From Parafilimonas sp. (lineage in GTDB: Bacteria > Bacteroidota > Bacteroidia > Chitinophagales > Chitinophagaceae): a DNA stretch of 9,290 nucleotides. Location: contig JAHEZC010000061.1 in assembly GCA_023251275.1 (NCBI GenBank), positions 1 through 9,290 of the forward strand, written 5' to 3'. Position numbers and translations under genes: made by a program. The notes under the pieces were generated by a model, which was given only the letters and a program-made list of their open reading frames with translations, was not told where the DNA came from and ran no database searches. This document shows, piece after piece, positions 1-6,374 of the stretch; within the stretch, counting starts at the first letter, position 1, and each line of letters starts with the position of its first letter.

Positions 1-211
1 CTGAGCCTCCAAAAAGATAAAAAGCATACATGTTAAATAACAGATGCAGAATGTCGGCATGTATAAATCCGTTGGTGATAAAACGATACCATTGATTTCT
101 GTTTGCTATTGCAGGAGGATAAAAAATCAGGTCATCAACTAATCTCCTGCTTGAAAAGGCGATAAATGAAACAAGCGAAGTAATGGCTATTATAATGATT
201 GTTATGCTCAT
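1..211 (-). CDS. Rhomboid family intramembrane serine protease, N-terminal 70 residues (cut by left window edge)
   Basis: The reverse strand reads from an ATG at 211 to the edge without a stop. An in-frame TAA lies 12 bases upstream of that ATG, and no other start fits between. Residues 3-20 are a hydrophobic helix (ITIIIIAITSLVSFIAFS). After a loop comes WYRFITNGFIHADILHLLFN, which carries the rhomboid HxxxxHxxxN signature as H51, H56 and N60, preceded by the W/R motif of loop L1 and followed by an aromatic helix ending FGG. The arrangement matches TM1, L1 and TM2 of GlpG-type rhomboids, which cleave membrane-spanning substrates inside the inner membrane. The catalytic GxSG serine and the later catalytic histidine lie outside the window, so activity cannot be judged. 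It starts 64 bp after the rlmH stop on the same strand and is probably co-transcribed with it. Confidence 0.88.
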   Translation of the reverse strand, partial: MSITIIIIAITSLVSFIAFSSRRLVDDLIFYPPAIANRNQWYRFITNGFIHADILHLLFNMYAFYLFGGS

Positions 212-275
212 CCGGTAATATTATGACAATAAAAATAGCATCAATAGTGAAACCTGTAAAATCATTTTTTCATGG

Positions 276-749
276 TCAGGCGTGATGATATTTTTCGTTG
301 CGTAAAATAGTGCATGCACGATATACCTGCTCTGCCAGGATTAATCTTACCAGCATGTGCGGAAAAACGAGCTTTGATAAGCTCCATGTATAATTTGCTT
401 TTTTTATCACAGCTTCATTCACTCCATAGGCTCCTCCGATTAAAAATACGATCCGTTTTATACTTTCATTGGCACGCTGTTGCATGAATATTGCCAGATC
501 AGCAGAGCTCATTTGCTTTCCACGCTCATCGAGTAACACTATATAATCATCAGCCCGAAATGCTGATAGAATATTTTTTGCTTCCTTTTTTTTTAGTTCA
601 TCTTCGCTCATTGAGTATGCATTTTTCGGCGGCGCTATCAATAACCATTCGGCAGAAAAATATTTATTGACACGGCTTGTAAAATCACTGATCCCTTGCT
701 TCACATAAGTTTCATGTGCTTTGCCAGCAGAGCAAAATAAAATTTTCAT
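276..749 (-). CDS. rlmH: 23S rRNA (pseudouridine1915-N3)-methyltransferase RlmH
   Basis: This 157-residue protein has the family's usual length (about 155-160) and starts MKILFCSAGK. RlmH is a small SPOUT-class enzyme that uses S-adenosylmethionine to methylate N3 of pseudouridine 1915 in helix 69 of 23S rRNA on assembled 70S ribosomes. Visible hallmarks are LDERGK (73-78) followed by SS (81-82), the knot-forming FLIGGAYG (102-109), and the C-terminal LSKLVFPHMLVRLILAEQ (124-141) leading into VYRA. The tail is YHHA, where many homologues have YHR or YHK; other basic or His variants occur at this place, so I do not read it as inactivating. The gene is divergent from trxB and is followed by the rhomboid gene. 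A run of nine A residues in the coding strand (586-594) encodes Lys53-55 within ELKKKEAKN. Confidence 0.96.
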   Translation of the reverse strand: MKILFCSAGKAHETYVKQGISDFTSRVNKYFSAEWLLIAPPKNAYSMSEDELKKKEAKNILSAFRADDYIVLLDERGKQMSSADLAIFMQQRANESIKRIVFLIGGAYGVNEAVIKKANYTWSLSKLVFPHMLVRLILAEQVYRACTILRNEKYHHA

Positions 750-880
750 CTCACGAATTTATATATACCCCGCTCAATGAAATAAAATTTTCCGGTATTA
801 ATTTTCCGATAAACTGCAGTAAAAAAATGATATAAACCTCCCCGAACATTTGTATTATCTTATACTTGCCAAAGGATTTC

Positions 881-888
881 TATTTTTG
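881..888 (+). promoter_or_regulatory. Candidate -7 element (TATTTTTG) for trxB
   Basis: TATTTTTG is a perfect match to the Bacteroidota -7 consensus TAnnTTTG. It would give a leader of roughly 120 nt before the trxB ATG at 1015. No TTTG lies at the normal 17-23 nt spacing: the nearest are TTTG at 849-852 (28 nt away) and TTG at 866-868 (12 nt away). The call therefore rests on one half-element in AT-rich DNA. The rest of the 750-1014 spacer contains no credible gene. It does contain a 9-bp direct repeat AATTTTCCG (786-794 and 800-808) and a purine-rich stretch (936-968). Confidence 0.35.
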
Positions 889-979
889 TACGTCTTAAAG
901 AAAATGTAAACATACAGGAGTCAGTGAGTAAGTATAGGAGGAAAAGCAAAGGGGAAGGAAAATAAAAAGTAGCTTCGGG

Positions 980-1000
980 ATTTTCCTGTAAAAGGAAAAT
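980..1000 (+). promoter_or_regulatory. Small hairpin in the trxB leader
   Basis: ATTTTCC (980-986) pairs perfectly with GGAAAAT (994-1000) around the loop TGTAAAA. The stem ends 14 bases before the trxB ATG and includes the only GGA-containing sequence close to that start, so it could hide a ribosome-binding region. It is short and AT-rich, and no regulatory element of known type is recognised. Confidence 0.25.
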
Positions 1001-1014
1001 AAAATAAAATTTCA

Positions 1015-1971
1015 ATGGCAAACGAAACAACAGAAAAAGTGAATTGTTTAATTCTCGGTTCAGGGCCTGCGGGTTACACTGCAGCAATTTATGCTGCAAG
1101 AGCAAATATGAAACCTGTATTATACCAGGGTATTCAGCCTGGGGGGCAACTTACCATTACAACGGAGGTAGAAAATTATCCGGGTTATCAGGACGGTGTG
1201 CAAGGTCCCGAGATGATGGTGCATTTTGAAAAACAGGCCGCTCGTATGGGCGCCGATATCCGTTATGGCATTGCCACCAAAGCAGATTTTTCCGGGCCTG
1301 TGCACAAAGTCTGGATTGATGAAGAAAAACTCATAGAAGCGCATACGGTGATTATTGCAACAGGCGCTTCGGCAAAATGGCTTGGACTTGAAAGCGAGCA
1401 GCGACTGAATGGTTATGGCGTAAGCGCCTGTGCTGTATGTGATGGATTTTTCTTCCGGGGAAAAGAAGTTTCTATAGTAGGGGCAGGCGATACAGCTTGT
1501 GAAGAAGCCTTATATTTATCGAAGCTTGCAACAACTGTGCACATGTTTGTGCGAAAAGATGAACATGGAATGAAAGCAAGCAAGATAATGCAGGAAAGAG
1601 TGAAGCAGACACCTAATATTATTGTGTATTGGAATACTGAAGCCATTGAAGTATCAGGAGGGCATAATGTGGATGGGGTGCGTATAAAAAATAATAAATC
1701 GGGTGAAGAGCAAACAGTAGCGGTAAGTGCTTTTTTTGTAGCAATTGGTCATCAGCCCAACAGCGATATTTTTAAAGGATGGCTTGAGATGGATGAAGCC
1801 GGGTATGTGAAAACTATTCCAGGCACTTCCAGGACAAATGTGGATGGTGTGTTTGCCTGCGGAGATGTGCAGGACAAAATTTATCGCCAGGCTGTAACTG
1901 CTGCCGGAACGGGCTGCATGGCTGCGCTTGATTCAGAAAGATATTTGAGTGAGAAAGGAATCGAGCAGTAA
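1015..1971 (+). CDS. trxB: Thioredoxin-disulfide reductase (FAD/NADPH, low-molecular-weight type)
   Basis: This 318-residue flavoenzyme has the standard bacterial TrxR length. It passes electrons from NADPH through FAD to thioredoxin in the cytoplasm. The FAD-binding Rossmann motif is GSGPAG (15-20), with PGGQL at 42-46. The redox-active pair is C139-AV-C142, followed by DG. The second, NADPH-binding Rossmann motif is GAGDTA (156-161) followed by CEEA. The C-terminal FAD motif is GVFACGDV (278-285) followed by the expected RQAVTAAGTG (291-300). One oddity is the segment after the second Rossmann fold, which in NADPH enzymes such as E. coli TrxB reads HRRxxxR. Here it reads VRKDEHGMK (179-187), about two residues longer and with the last Arg replaced by Lys. 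The start is fixed by the N-terminal MANETTEKVNCLIL just before the FAD motif. No stress-response or thioredoxin gene is adjacent. Confidence 0.96.
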   Translation: MANETTEKVNCLILGSGPAGYTAAIYAARANMKPVLYQGIQPGGQLTITTEVENYPGYQDGVQGPEMMVHFEKQAARMGADIRYGIATKADFSGPVHKVWIDEEKLIEAHTVIIATGASAKWLGLESEQRLNGYGVSACAVCDGFFFRGKEVSIVGAGDTACEEALYLSKLATTVHMFVRKDEHGMKASKIMQERVKQTPNIIVYWNTEAIEVSGGHNVDGVRIKNNKSGEEQTVAVSAFFVAIGHQPNSDIFKGWLEMDEAGYVKTIPGTSRTNVDGVFACGDVQDKIYRQAVTAAGTGCMAALDSERYLSEKGIEQ

Positions 1972-2076
1972 GAATCTGGTAATGGTTACTGTATTTACAT
2001 AAAGCGAAACTGCTTTTATATAGCTGAGTCTGCTTTTTTGTAAGAACATCATTCTAATCAATTAAAGATAAGTGCA

Positions 2077-3153
2077 ATGAAAACAAAATTCTTTTGCAGG
2101 TTTTCAATAGTCATCCTGCTTTTTGCATGCAGCCATTTGCGAACATTTTCACAAGCCGAAAACAGGAGATGGAATGACCAAAAAACTGTGGATTGGTACA
2201 AGCAATGGAGCTGGCTTCGCGGCTGTAATTTTATTTCGAGTAATGCCATCAATCAATTGGAAATGTGGCAGAAAGAAACATTTGATACTGCTATTATTAA
2301 TCGTGAACTGGGGTATGCGGAATCAATCGGCTTAAATTCAATGCGGGTATTTCTGCATCACCTGGCATGGCAAATTGACCCTGAAGGGTTTAAGCAAAGG
2401 ATGAATGAATATTTAACCATTGCAGACAGGCATCATATTGTTACACTTTTTGTTTTTTTTGATGATTGCTGGAATGAAACGTATAAGGCTGGTTTGCAGC
2501 CGGCCCCAAAACCGGGTATTCACAATTCTGGATGGATAAGAGATCCAGGGAAATTATTGTATGAAGATGCCGCGTTAATAAATGTCCTTGAAAAATATGT
2601 AAAAGATATCCTTACAACATTCAGGCATGATAAAAGAATTTTATTATGGGACCTCTACAACGAACCAGGAAATTCCGGTTATGTGAATAAAAGCTTACCA
2701 TTGTTACAAAAAATTTTTCATTGGGGCAGGGAGGTTAATCCCGATCAGCCGCTTTCTGCCGGTCTTTGGAATCCTGATCTCAAAGAACTTAATGCTTTTC
2801 AGCTTGCCAATTCCGATGTGATTACTTATCACAATTACGAACCTGAACGCGAGCATCAGAAAGCTATTGATACCCTGAAAAAATATGGTCGTCCGCTTAT
2901 CTGCACAGAATACATGGCACGAACACGGGGAAGCCGTTTTGACAATATCATGCCGTTGTTGAAAAAAGAAAATATAGCTGCTTATAATTGGGGATTGGTT
3001 TCAGGAAAAACCAACACGATTTACGCATGGGATACACCCATACCTGATGGCAGTGAACCTAAAGTATGGTTCCATGATATTTTCAGGAAAGATGGAACTC
3101 CTTACAGCCTGCAGGAAGTTCAATTGATAAAAAAACTAACTGGCAGTCAATAG
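2077..3153 (+). CDS. Secreted GH5-like (clan GH-A) glycoside hydrolase
   Basis: This 358-residue protein has a basic N-terminus (KTKFFCR) and a hydrophobic core (IVILLFA, 11-17). Signal peptidase I cleavage is likely after TFSQA (27). LFAC at 15-18 resembles a lipobox, but Phe at -2 is unfavourable. The mature part is a TIM-barrel glycosidase. LRGCNF (47-52) is the typical first strand, and NSMRVFL (87-93) holds the substrate-site Arg. WDLYNEPGN (191-199) places the acid/base at E196 after N195, TYHNYEP lies at 250-256, and ICTEYMAR (275-282) gives the nucleophile E278. NWGL (304-307) supplies the usual barrel Trp. Relatives carry names such as cellulase, endo-mannanase or 1,4-beta-xylanase; substrate cannot be assigned. 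There is no carbohydrate-binding module and no T9SS tail, so it probably stays in the periplasm or at a membrane. No SusC/SusD pair or other sugar-use gene is nearby. Confidence 0.85.
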   Translation: MKTKFFCRFSIVILLFACSHLRTFSQAENRRWNDQKTVDWYKQWSWLRGCNFISSNAINQLEMWQKETFDTAIINRELGYAESIGLNSMRVFLHHLAWQIDPEGFKQRMNEYLTIADRHHIVTLFVFFDDCWNETYKAGLQPAPKPGIHNSGWIRDPGKLLYEDAALINVLEKYVKDILTTFRHDKRILLWDLYNEPGNSGYVNKSLPLLQKIFHWGREVNPDQPLSAGLWNPDLKELNAFQLANSDVITYHNYEPEREHQKAIDTLKKYGRPLICTEYMARTRGSRFDNIMPLLKKENIAAYNWGLVSGKTNTIYAWDTPIPDGSEPKVWFHDIFRKDGTPYSLQEVQLIKKLTGSQ

Positions 3154-3174
3154 AAAGAAAGCTTTAATTCTTTC
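3153..3174 (+). terminator. Weak hairpin after the glycoside hydrolase gene
   Basis: GAAAGAA (3153-3159) and TTCTTTC (3168-3174) form a 7-bp stem with an 8-base loop, beginning at the stop codon of the glycosidase gene. It is AT-rich and is not followed by a T-run until about 3195, so it is a poor intrinsic terminator. It may only mark the 3' end. Confidence 0.2.
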
Positions 3175-3219
3175 AGTATAGAAACAAAATCCGCTTTTTT
3201 TCTCACGTGAATCATTCTT

Positions 3220-3227
3220 TAAATTTG
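3220..3227 (+). promoter_or_regulatory. Candidate -7 element (TAAATTTG) for the diheme cytochrome gene
   Basis: TAAATTTG is a perfect TAnnTTTG match 80 bp before the ATG at 3308. At 19-nt spacing the -33 position holds TTTT (3197-3200) instead of TTTG. An 8-bp palindrome TCACGTGA (3203-3210) lies between the two positions. The predicted leader is about 70-75 nt. Confidence 0.4.
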
Positions 3228-3236
3228 CATGCAAAT
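3223..3236. promoter_or_regulatory. Perfect 14-bp palindrome, candidate operator
   Basis: ATTTGCATGCAAAT is identical to its own reverse complement. It overlaps the second half of the candidate -7 element and the expected transcription start of the cytochrome gene, the place where a repressor dimer would block initiation. The matching transcription factor is not known. Confidence 0.4.
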
Positions 3237-3307
3237 GCCCTCTCTTAAAAATGAATATAACAAAACCCGCTGCCTGATTTTTTGATATTGAGGTTCAATT
3301 TTTTTGT

Positions 3308-4711
3308 ATGTCTTTGAAAAGAAAATTAGTGGTTTTGTTGATCTTAACGGTCACGGTTGCATTTTGTGTAAGCGCCATTAACGAGAATAAAACCGGCGTC
3401 GAAGAAAATGCAGTATTTATTCCACCACATGAGCAACAGAACGGTGATGCTCAAAAGGGGTATGAGTATCTTGTGACAGGGGATTATGTAAAAAGCGGTT
3501 TGCCTTACAGTTATTTTATTTTGATAAATGGAAAAAGTAAGTCAAATTATCTTGAAAGAAGTGGCAGGAATGCGAATGTTTCGTACAACTTCAATGCTGT
3601 TACTACTGAGAAAGGAATTGATCTTGTGGTTCCGAATTGCCTTCAATGCCACGCACAGGTATTTGATGGGAAGCTGTATATAGGACTTGGCAATTCAATG
3701 GCCGATTTTACACAAACAACTAAGTTATTTGATTTAGTCACTAAAGCTGCCGCTAAAGTGATGCAGACATTCTCGCCAAATCAGTATGAAGCTGCACTCC
3801 CTGCGTTAAGGACATTTAAAACAATAGCCCCCCAATTAAATACTGAAGCCGTGGGCGTAAATGCTGCGGACCGTCTTGCTCTTTTGCTTGTAGCCCACAG
3901 GAATCCTGAAACACTTGAATGGAGCAATGAGCCATTGCTTCAAATACCTGCTGAGGTAATACCAACAGATGTGCCAGCGTGGTGGCTGCTGAAGAAAAAA
4001 AATGCCATGTTTTATAATGCGTTTGGCCGTGGTGATTTTGGGAAATTTCTTTTGCTTAGTAACCTGCTTACTGTAAAAGATACAACCGAAGCCGCAGAAA
4101 CATTTTCACATGCCGGTGATGTGCTTGCCTATATCAAATCTATTCAACCCCCGAAATATCCTTATCCCATTAACCCGGAGCTTGCTTCCGATGGTGAAGA
4201 AATTTTTATTAATTATTGCAGCAGGTGCCACGGTACTTACGGCGATGAAGGAAAATATCCGAACCTGCTGATACCCGAAAGCATTATCCAGACAGATTCA
4301 TTACTTTTTAAAAGTAATTATCAGAATCCTGAATTTATTGAATGGTTTAATAAAAGCTGGTATGCAAGGGGCGATTATGCGGCCAGGCTAGAACCATCGA
4401 ACGGTTATATTGCCCCGCCGCTTGATGGTATATGGATAACGGCGCCTTATCTGCACAATGGTTCTGTGCCTGATCTTGAAACGCTTCTCAACAGCAAGCT
4501 CCGGCCCCGTTATTGGCAACGGGATTTTAAAAAACCTGAATACGATTATGAGAGTGTGGGATGGAAATATTGCGTGAAAGAAATTCCGGAGAATAAAAAG
4601 AATATTTATAATACTGACAAGCCTGGTTATGGCAATTACGGTCATTATTTTGGCGATGTACTTACGGAGGAGGAAAGAAAAGCTGTCATTGAATATTTAA
4701 AAACGCTGTAA
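3308..4711 (+). CDS. Exported diheme c-type cytochrome
   Basis: This 467-residue protein has a signal peptide (KRK then a hydrophobic stretch to about 22; cleavage probably after VSA at 21-23). Two c-type haem attachment sites are visible: CLQCH (111-115) and CSRCH (304-308). About 190 residues separate them, so there are two haem domains. After the second lies APPLDGIWITAPYLHNGSVP (369-388). This type of motif occurs in diheme cytochromes related to the RoxA rubber-oxygenase and di-haem peroxidase-like groups. At 467 residues it is clearly shorter than RoxA proteins (about 680 in the Xanthomonas enzyme). The protein should act in the periplasm or at the outer face of the inner membrane in electron transfer or an oxidase/oxygenase reaction; the substrate is unknown. 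A predicted promoter and palindrome upstream and a convergent gene downstream make it look monocistronic. No cytochrome maturation genes are near. Confidence 0.85.
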   Translation: MSLKRKLVVLLILTVTVAFCVSAINENKTGVEENAVFIPPHEQQNGDAQKGYEYLVTGDYVKSGLPYSYFILINGKSKSNYLERSGRNANVSYNFNAVTTEKGIDLVVPNCLQCHAQVFDGKLYIGLGNSMADFTQTTKLFDLVTKAAAKVMQTFSPNQYEAALPALRTFKTIAPQLNTEAVGVNAADRLALLLVAHRNPETLEWSNEPLLQIPAEVIPTDVPAWWLLKKKNAMFYNAFGRGDFGKFLLLSNLLTVKDTTEAAETFSHAGDVLAYIKSIQPPKYPYPINPELASDGEEIFINYCSRCHGTYGDEGKYPNLLIPESIIQTDSLLFKSNYQNPEFIEWFNKSWYARGDYAARLEPSNGYIAPPLDGIWITAPYLHNGSVPDLETLLNSKLRPRYWQRDFKKPEYDYESVGWKYCVKEIPENKKNIYNTDKPGYGNYGHYFGDVLTEEERKAVIEYLKTL

Positions 4712-4769
4712 TGAATTTGGGGGAATTGTTTCAGCAAAATAATGCAGAAAAAAATCAGCGGAAAGGTTT

Positions 4770-5144
4770 TTATTTTACAACCTGGAATTTTCCTGATTCC
4801 AGTAGTTTACCTGCTTTATCACGAAGTTGAAAAATATAAATTCCCCTGAAATAATCGTTGGTTAGGGTAAGAGAAATTTTTGAAGATGATACAGGCATCT
4901 CGACCATTTTTTTACCTGTAAAACTATATACCTGGAGAATGTAACTTTTATCAACGGTATTGGGGAATTCAAAATTAACATACGAAATGGCCGGGTTGGG
5001 ATAACACTTGACTACTTTAACCTGCTGCTGATAAAATGAATCATTATAATCACCGGCATAAGCCATCCACGTAAATGCAGCCAGCAACAATGTGAGGACG
5101 CATTTTTTTACAAGACTAATGTTTCTGTGTATAAATGTTATCAT
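4770..5144 (-). CDS. Minimal exported protein: signal peptide plus T9SS type A sorting domain
   Basis: This 124-residue protein has a signal peptide (VKKCVLTLLLAAFTWMAYA, cleavage after A30) and a short acidic, Gln-rich linker (GDYNDSFYQQQ, 31-41). The remainder (about 42-124) is a complete type A C-terminal sorting domain (Por_Secre_tail-like). Motifs are CYPNPA (47-52) followed by VNFEFP, the strand LQVYSFTGKKM (70-80), and FRGIYIFQLRDKAGK (99-113) ending in KFQVVK. In larger T9SS cargoes this domain directs passage through the outer-membrane translocon and is removed or exchanged for a lipid anchor by the PorU sortase. Here no cargo domain remains. The protein follows the PorP/SprF gene by 117 bp on the same strand and converges with the cytochrome gene 58 bp away. 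It could be a remnant of a larger cargo gene or a purposeful small surface protein. Family assignment of the domain is firm; function is unknown. Confidence 0.85.
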   Translation of the reverse strand: MITFIHRNISLVKKCVLTLLLAAFTWMAYAGDYNDSFYQQQVKVVKCYPNPAISYVNFEFPNTVDKSYILQVYSFTGKKMVEMPVSSSKISLTLTNDYFRGIYIFQLRDKAGKLLESGKFQVVK

Positions 5145-5154
5145 TATTCGATAG

Positions 5155-5186
5155 TAAAGATAGTTTAAATACTTCCATATTCCAAA
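5155..5186 (-). promoter_or_regulatory. Promoter of the sorting-domain protein gene (TTTG-N20-TATCTTTA)
   Basis: On the minus strand TTTG (5186-5183) is followed 20 nt later by TATCTTTA (5162-5155), seven of eight matches to TAnnTTTG. This is the best two-part Bacteroidota-type promoter in the window. The -7 box ends only 10 bp before the ATG at 5144, so transcripts from it would have almost no leader. A 10-bp direct repeat lies just upstream. Confidence 0.5.
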
Positions 5187-5197
5187 TGGTGGAAAAA

Positions 5198-5218
5198 TTT
5201 TAAATTAGTTTTAAATTA
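5198..5218. repeat. 10-bp direct repeat with 11-bp period
   Basis: TTTTAAATTA occurs at 5198-5207 and again at 5209-5218, one helical turn apart. It is directly upstream of the -33 element of the promoter at 5155-5186. The position fits an activator site or an UP-like A/T element, but low complexity makes chance plausible. Confidence 0.4.
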
Positions 5219-5261
5219 TAATTGTTCAGGGATTTGTCTGAAAAATTCCTGATTCGAAATT

Positions 5262-6290
5262 TTAGAATTTAGGACAAAGCATAGCACTTTTTGTTGAATT
5301 ATCCCTGTCAAGAAAACCGGCATAAGTAAGAGAGAATTCGAATCCCCCTCTTGTTTGGCTCGCAGTTTTCAACTGAGAAATATTGGCGTCGTAGCTGAAT
5401 GCTATAGAAAAAGGATTGTAGTCAAGTTTTACTATTGGAATAAAAGCATCCTTCCATCGCAGGTAACACCCAAACGCTATCACATAGTTTGTTGCAGAAG
5501 TTTCATCCTGAATTTTATACGAATATGTTGCACCAGCAATAGCTTCAGAATAATTTCCCTGTTTACTGTAATCTGCCTGGATTGTAAAGTACGTTGCTTC
5601 ATTCAGAGAAAATTTTACTCCAACAGATCCCACCAATTTTGGATTCAGCTCGACCGGGGGATTTTTATAAAATGAATTAAATGGCCTGTTGAAGTGATGA
5701 TAGGCTAAACCTATGAAATAATTATCCACTTCTTTATCTGCAATAGACGAGTTATATGAAATACCGAAACTGCCATCCCAATAGTGATAGTTGGAAGTGG
5801 TGAAACTTTCACCGTCGGCCAAAGCCGGGTTATAACCATTTCCATCAAATTGGTTGTTAGTGGTCATCTTTGTTCTGTCAATATGCTTTTGTACGTATCC
5901 ACCCATAAATCCGAGAGAAAGATATTTACTCTTATCACCGCTGAGTGATTTGTGATAGTTTACTGCGGGCAAAACGTTTGTAGTGGTAAAATTTGTTGTG
6001 CCTGCTTTATCGTGCAAAACCTGTAAACCTGTAGTGATAAAATCATTTCCCTTACCAATAGGTTGCTTAAATTCAAAATTAAATGAACTCGTTTGATAGG
6101 GAACCGTAACACTGCTCCATTGATTGCGGTAAACAACCTGTGCTCTTATATCGCCGTCAAATATGCCCGCCAGAGATGGATTACGTAAAAGAGGTGCTTC
6201 GAAGAATTGAGAAAAGTGTGCATCCTGCGCTTGAACTTTATTGCTCAGGCACAATATAAAAAGGATGATTATGCAGAAAACTTTTCTCAT
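5262..6290 (-). CDS. PorP/SprF family type IX secretion-associated outer-membrane protein
   Basis: This 342-residue protein has a signal peptide (MRKVFCIIILFILCL, cleavage after VQA at 19-21). The mature N-terminus is the family hallmark QDAHFSQFFEAPLLRNPSLAG (22-42, one residue per position as seen). The rest alternates hydrophobic and polar residues with many aromatic strand ends (for example SFNFEF, YLSLGFMGGYV, YFIGLAYHHF), as in an outer-membrane beta-barrel. It ends CPKF, a typical PorP/SprF finish. Members of this family pair with type B sorting-domain cargoes, as SprF does with SprB in Flavobacterium johnsoniae, and are needed for their surface display. Here the gene lies 84 bp downstream of just such a cargo gene on the same strand, so this is most likely its dedicated partner. 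It is a paralogue-type partner, not evidence that the core T9SS genes are here. Confidence 0.93.
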   Translation of the reverse strand: MRKVFCIIILFILCLSNKVQAQDAHFSQFFEAPLLRNPSLAGIFDGDIRAQVVYRNQWSSVTVPYQTSSFNFEFKQPIGKGNDFITTGLQVLHDKAGTTNFTTTNVLPAVNYHKSLSGDKSKYLSLGFMGGYVQKHIDRTKMTTNNQFDGNGYNPALADGESFTTSNYHYWDGSFGISYNSSIADKEVDNYFIGLAYHHFNRPFNSFYKNPPVELNPKLVGSVGVKFSLNEATYFTIQADYSKQGNYSEAIAGATYSYKIQDETSATNYVIAFGCYLRWKDAFIPIVKLDYNPFSIAFSYDANISQLKTASQTRGGFEFSLTYAGFLDRDNSTKSAMLCPKF

Positions 6291-6374
6291 TTCAGTTATT
6301 GGAATATATTAAATTCATAGTTCTTTCTGATCAATAAATATTGTACCCTGTAGTGTTTTTTATAAGCAGCAACA

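Noticed and set aside
586..594. Run of nine A residues in the rlmH coding strand as a programmed slippage site
   Set aside because: It encodes Lys-Lys-Lys in a normal-length, intact RlmH. An alternative frame would only truncate the enzyme, and such runs are common in AT-rich genomes.
860..1105. Open frame of 81 codons on the minus strand across the trxB leader and 5' end
   Set aside because: It overlaps the well-supported trxB start, has a low-complexity Leu/Phe composition from the purine-rich leader read backwards, and shows no domain.
2001..2016. AAAGC/GCTTT hairpin after trxB as a terminator
   Set aside because: The stem is only five pairs, AT-rich, and is followed by ATATAG and not a T-run; too weak to annotate.
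2092..2130. Lipoprotein signal (LFAC) in the glycoside hydrolase
   Set aside because: Phe at position -2 is a poor lipobox residue, and a conventional signal peptidase I site follows (TFSQA), so lipidation is not claimed.
5355..5675. Plus-strand open frame inside the PorP/SprF gene
   Set aside because: It is antisense to a clear family member, has an unlikely composition rich in Cys, Arg and Ile, and no recognisable motif.
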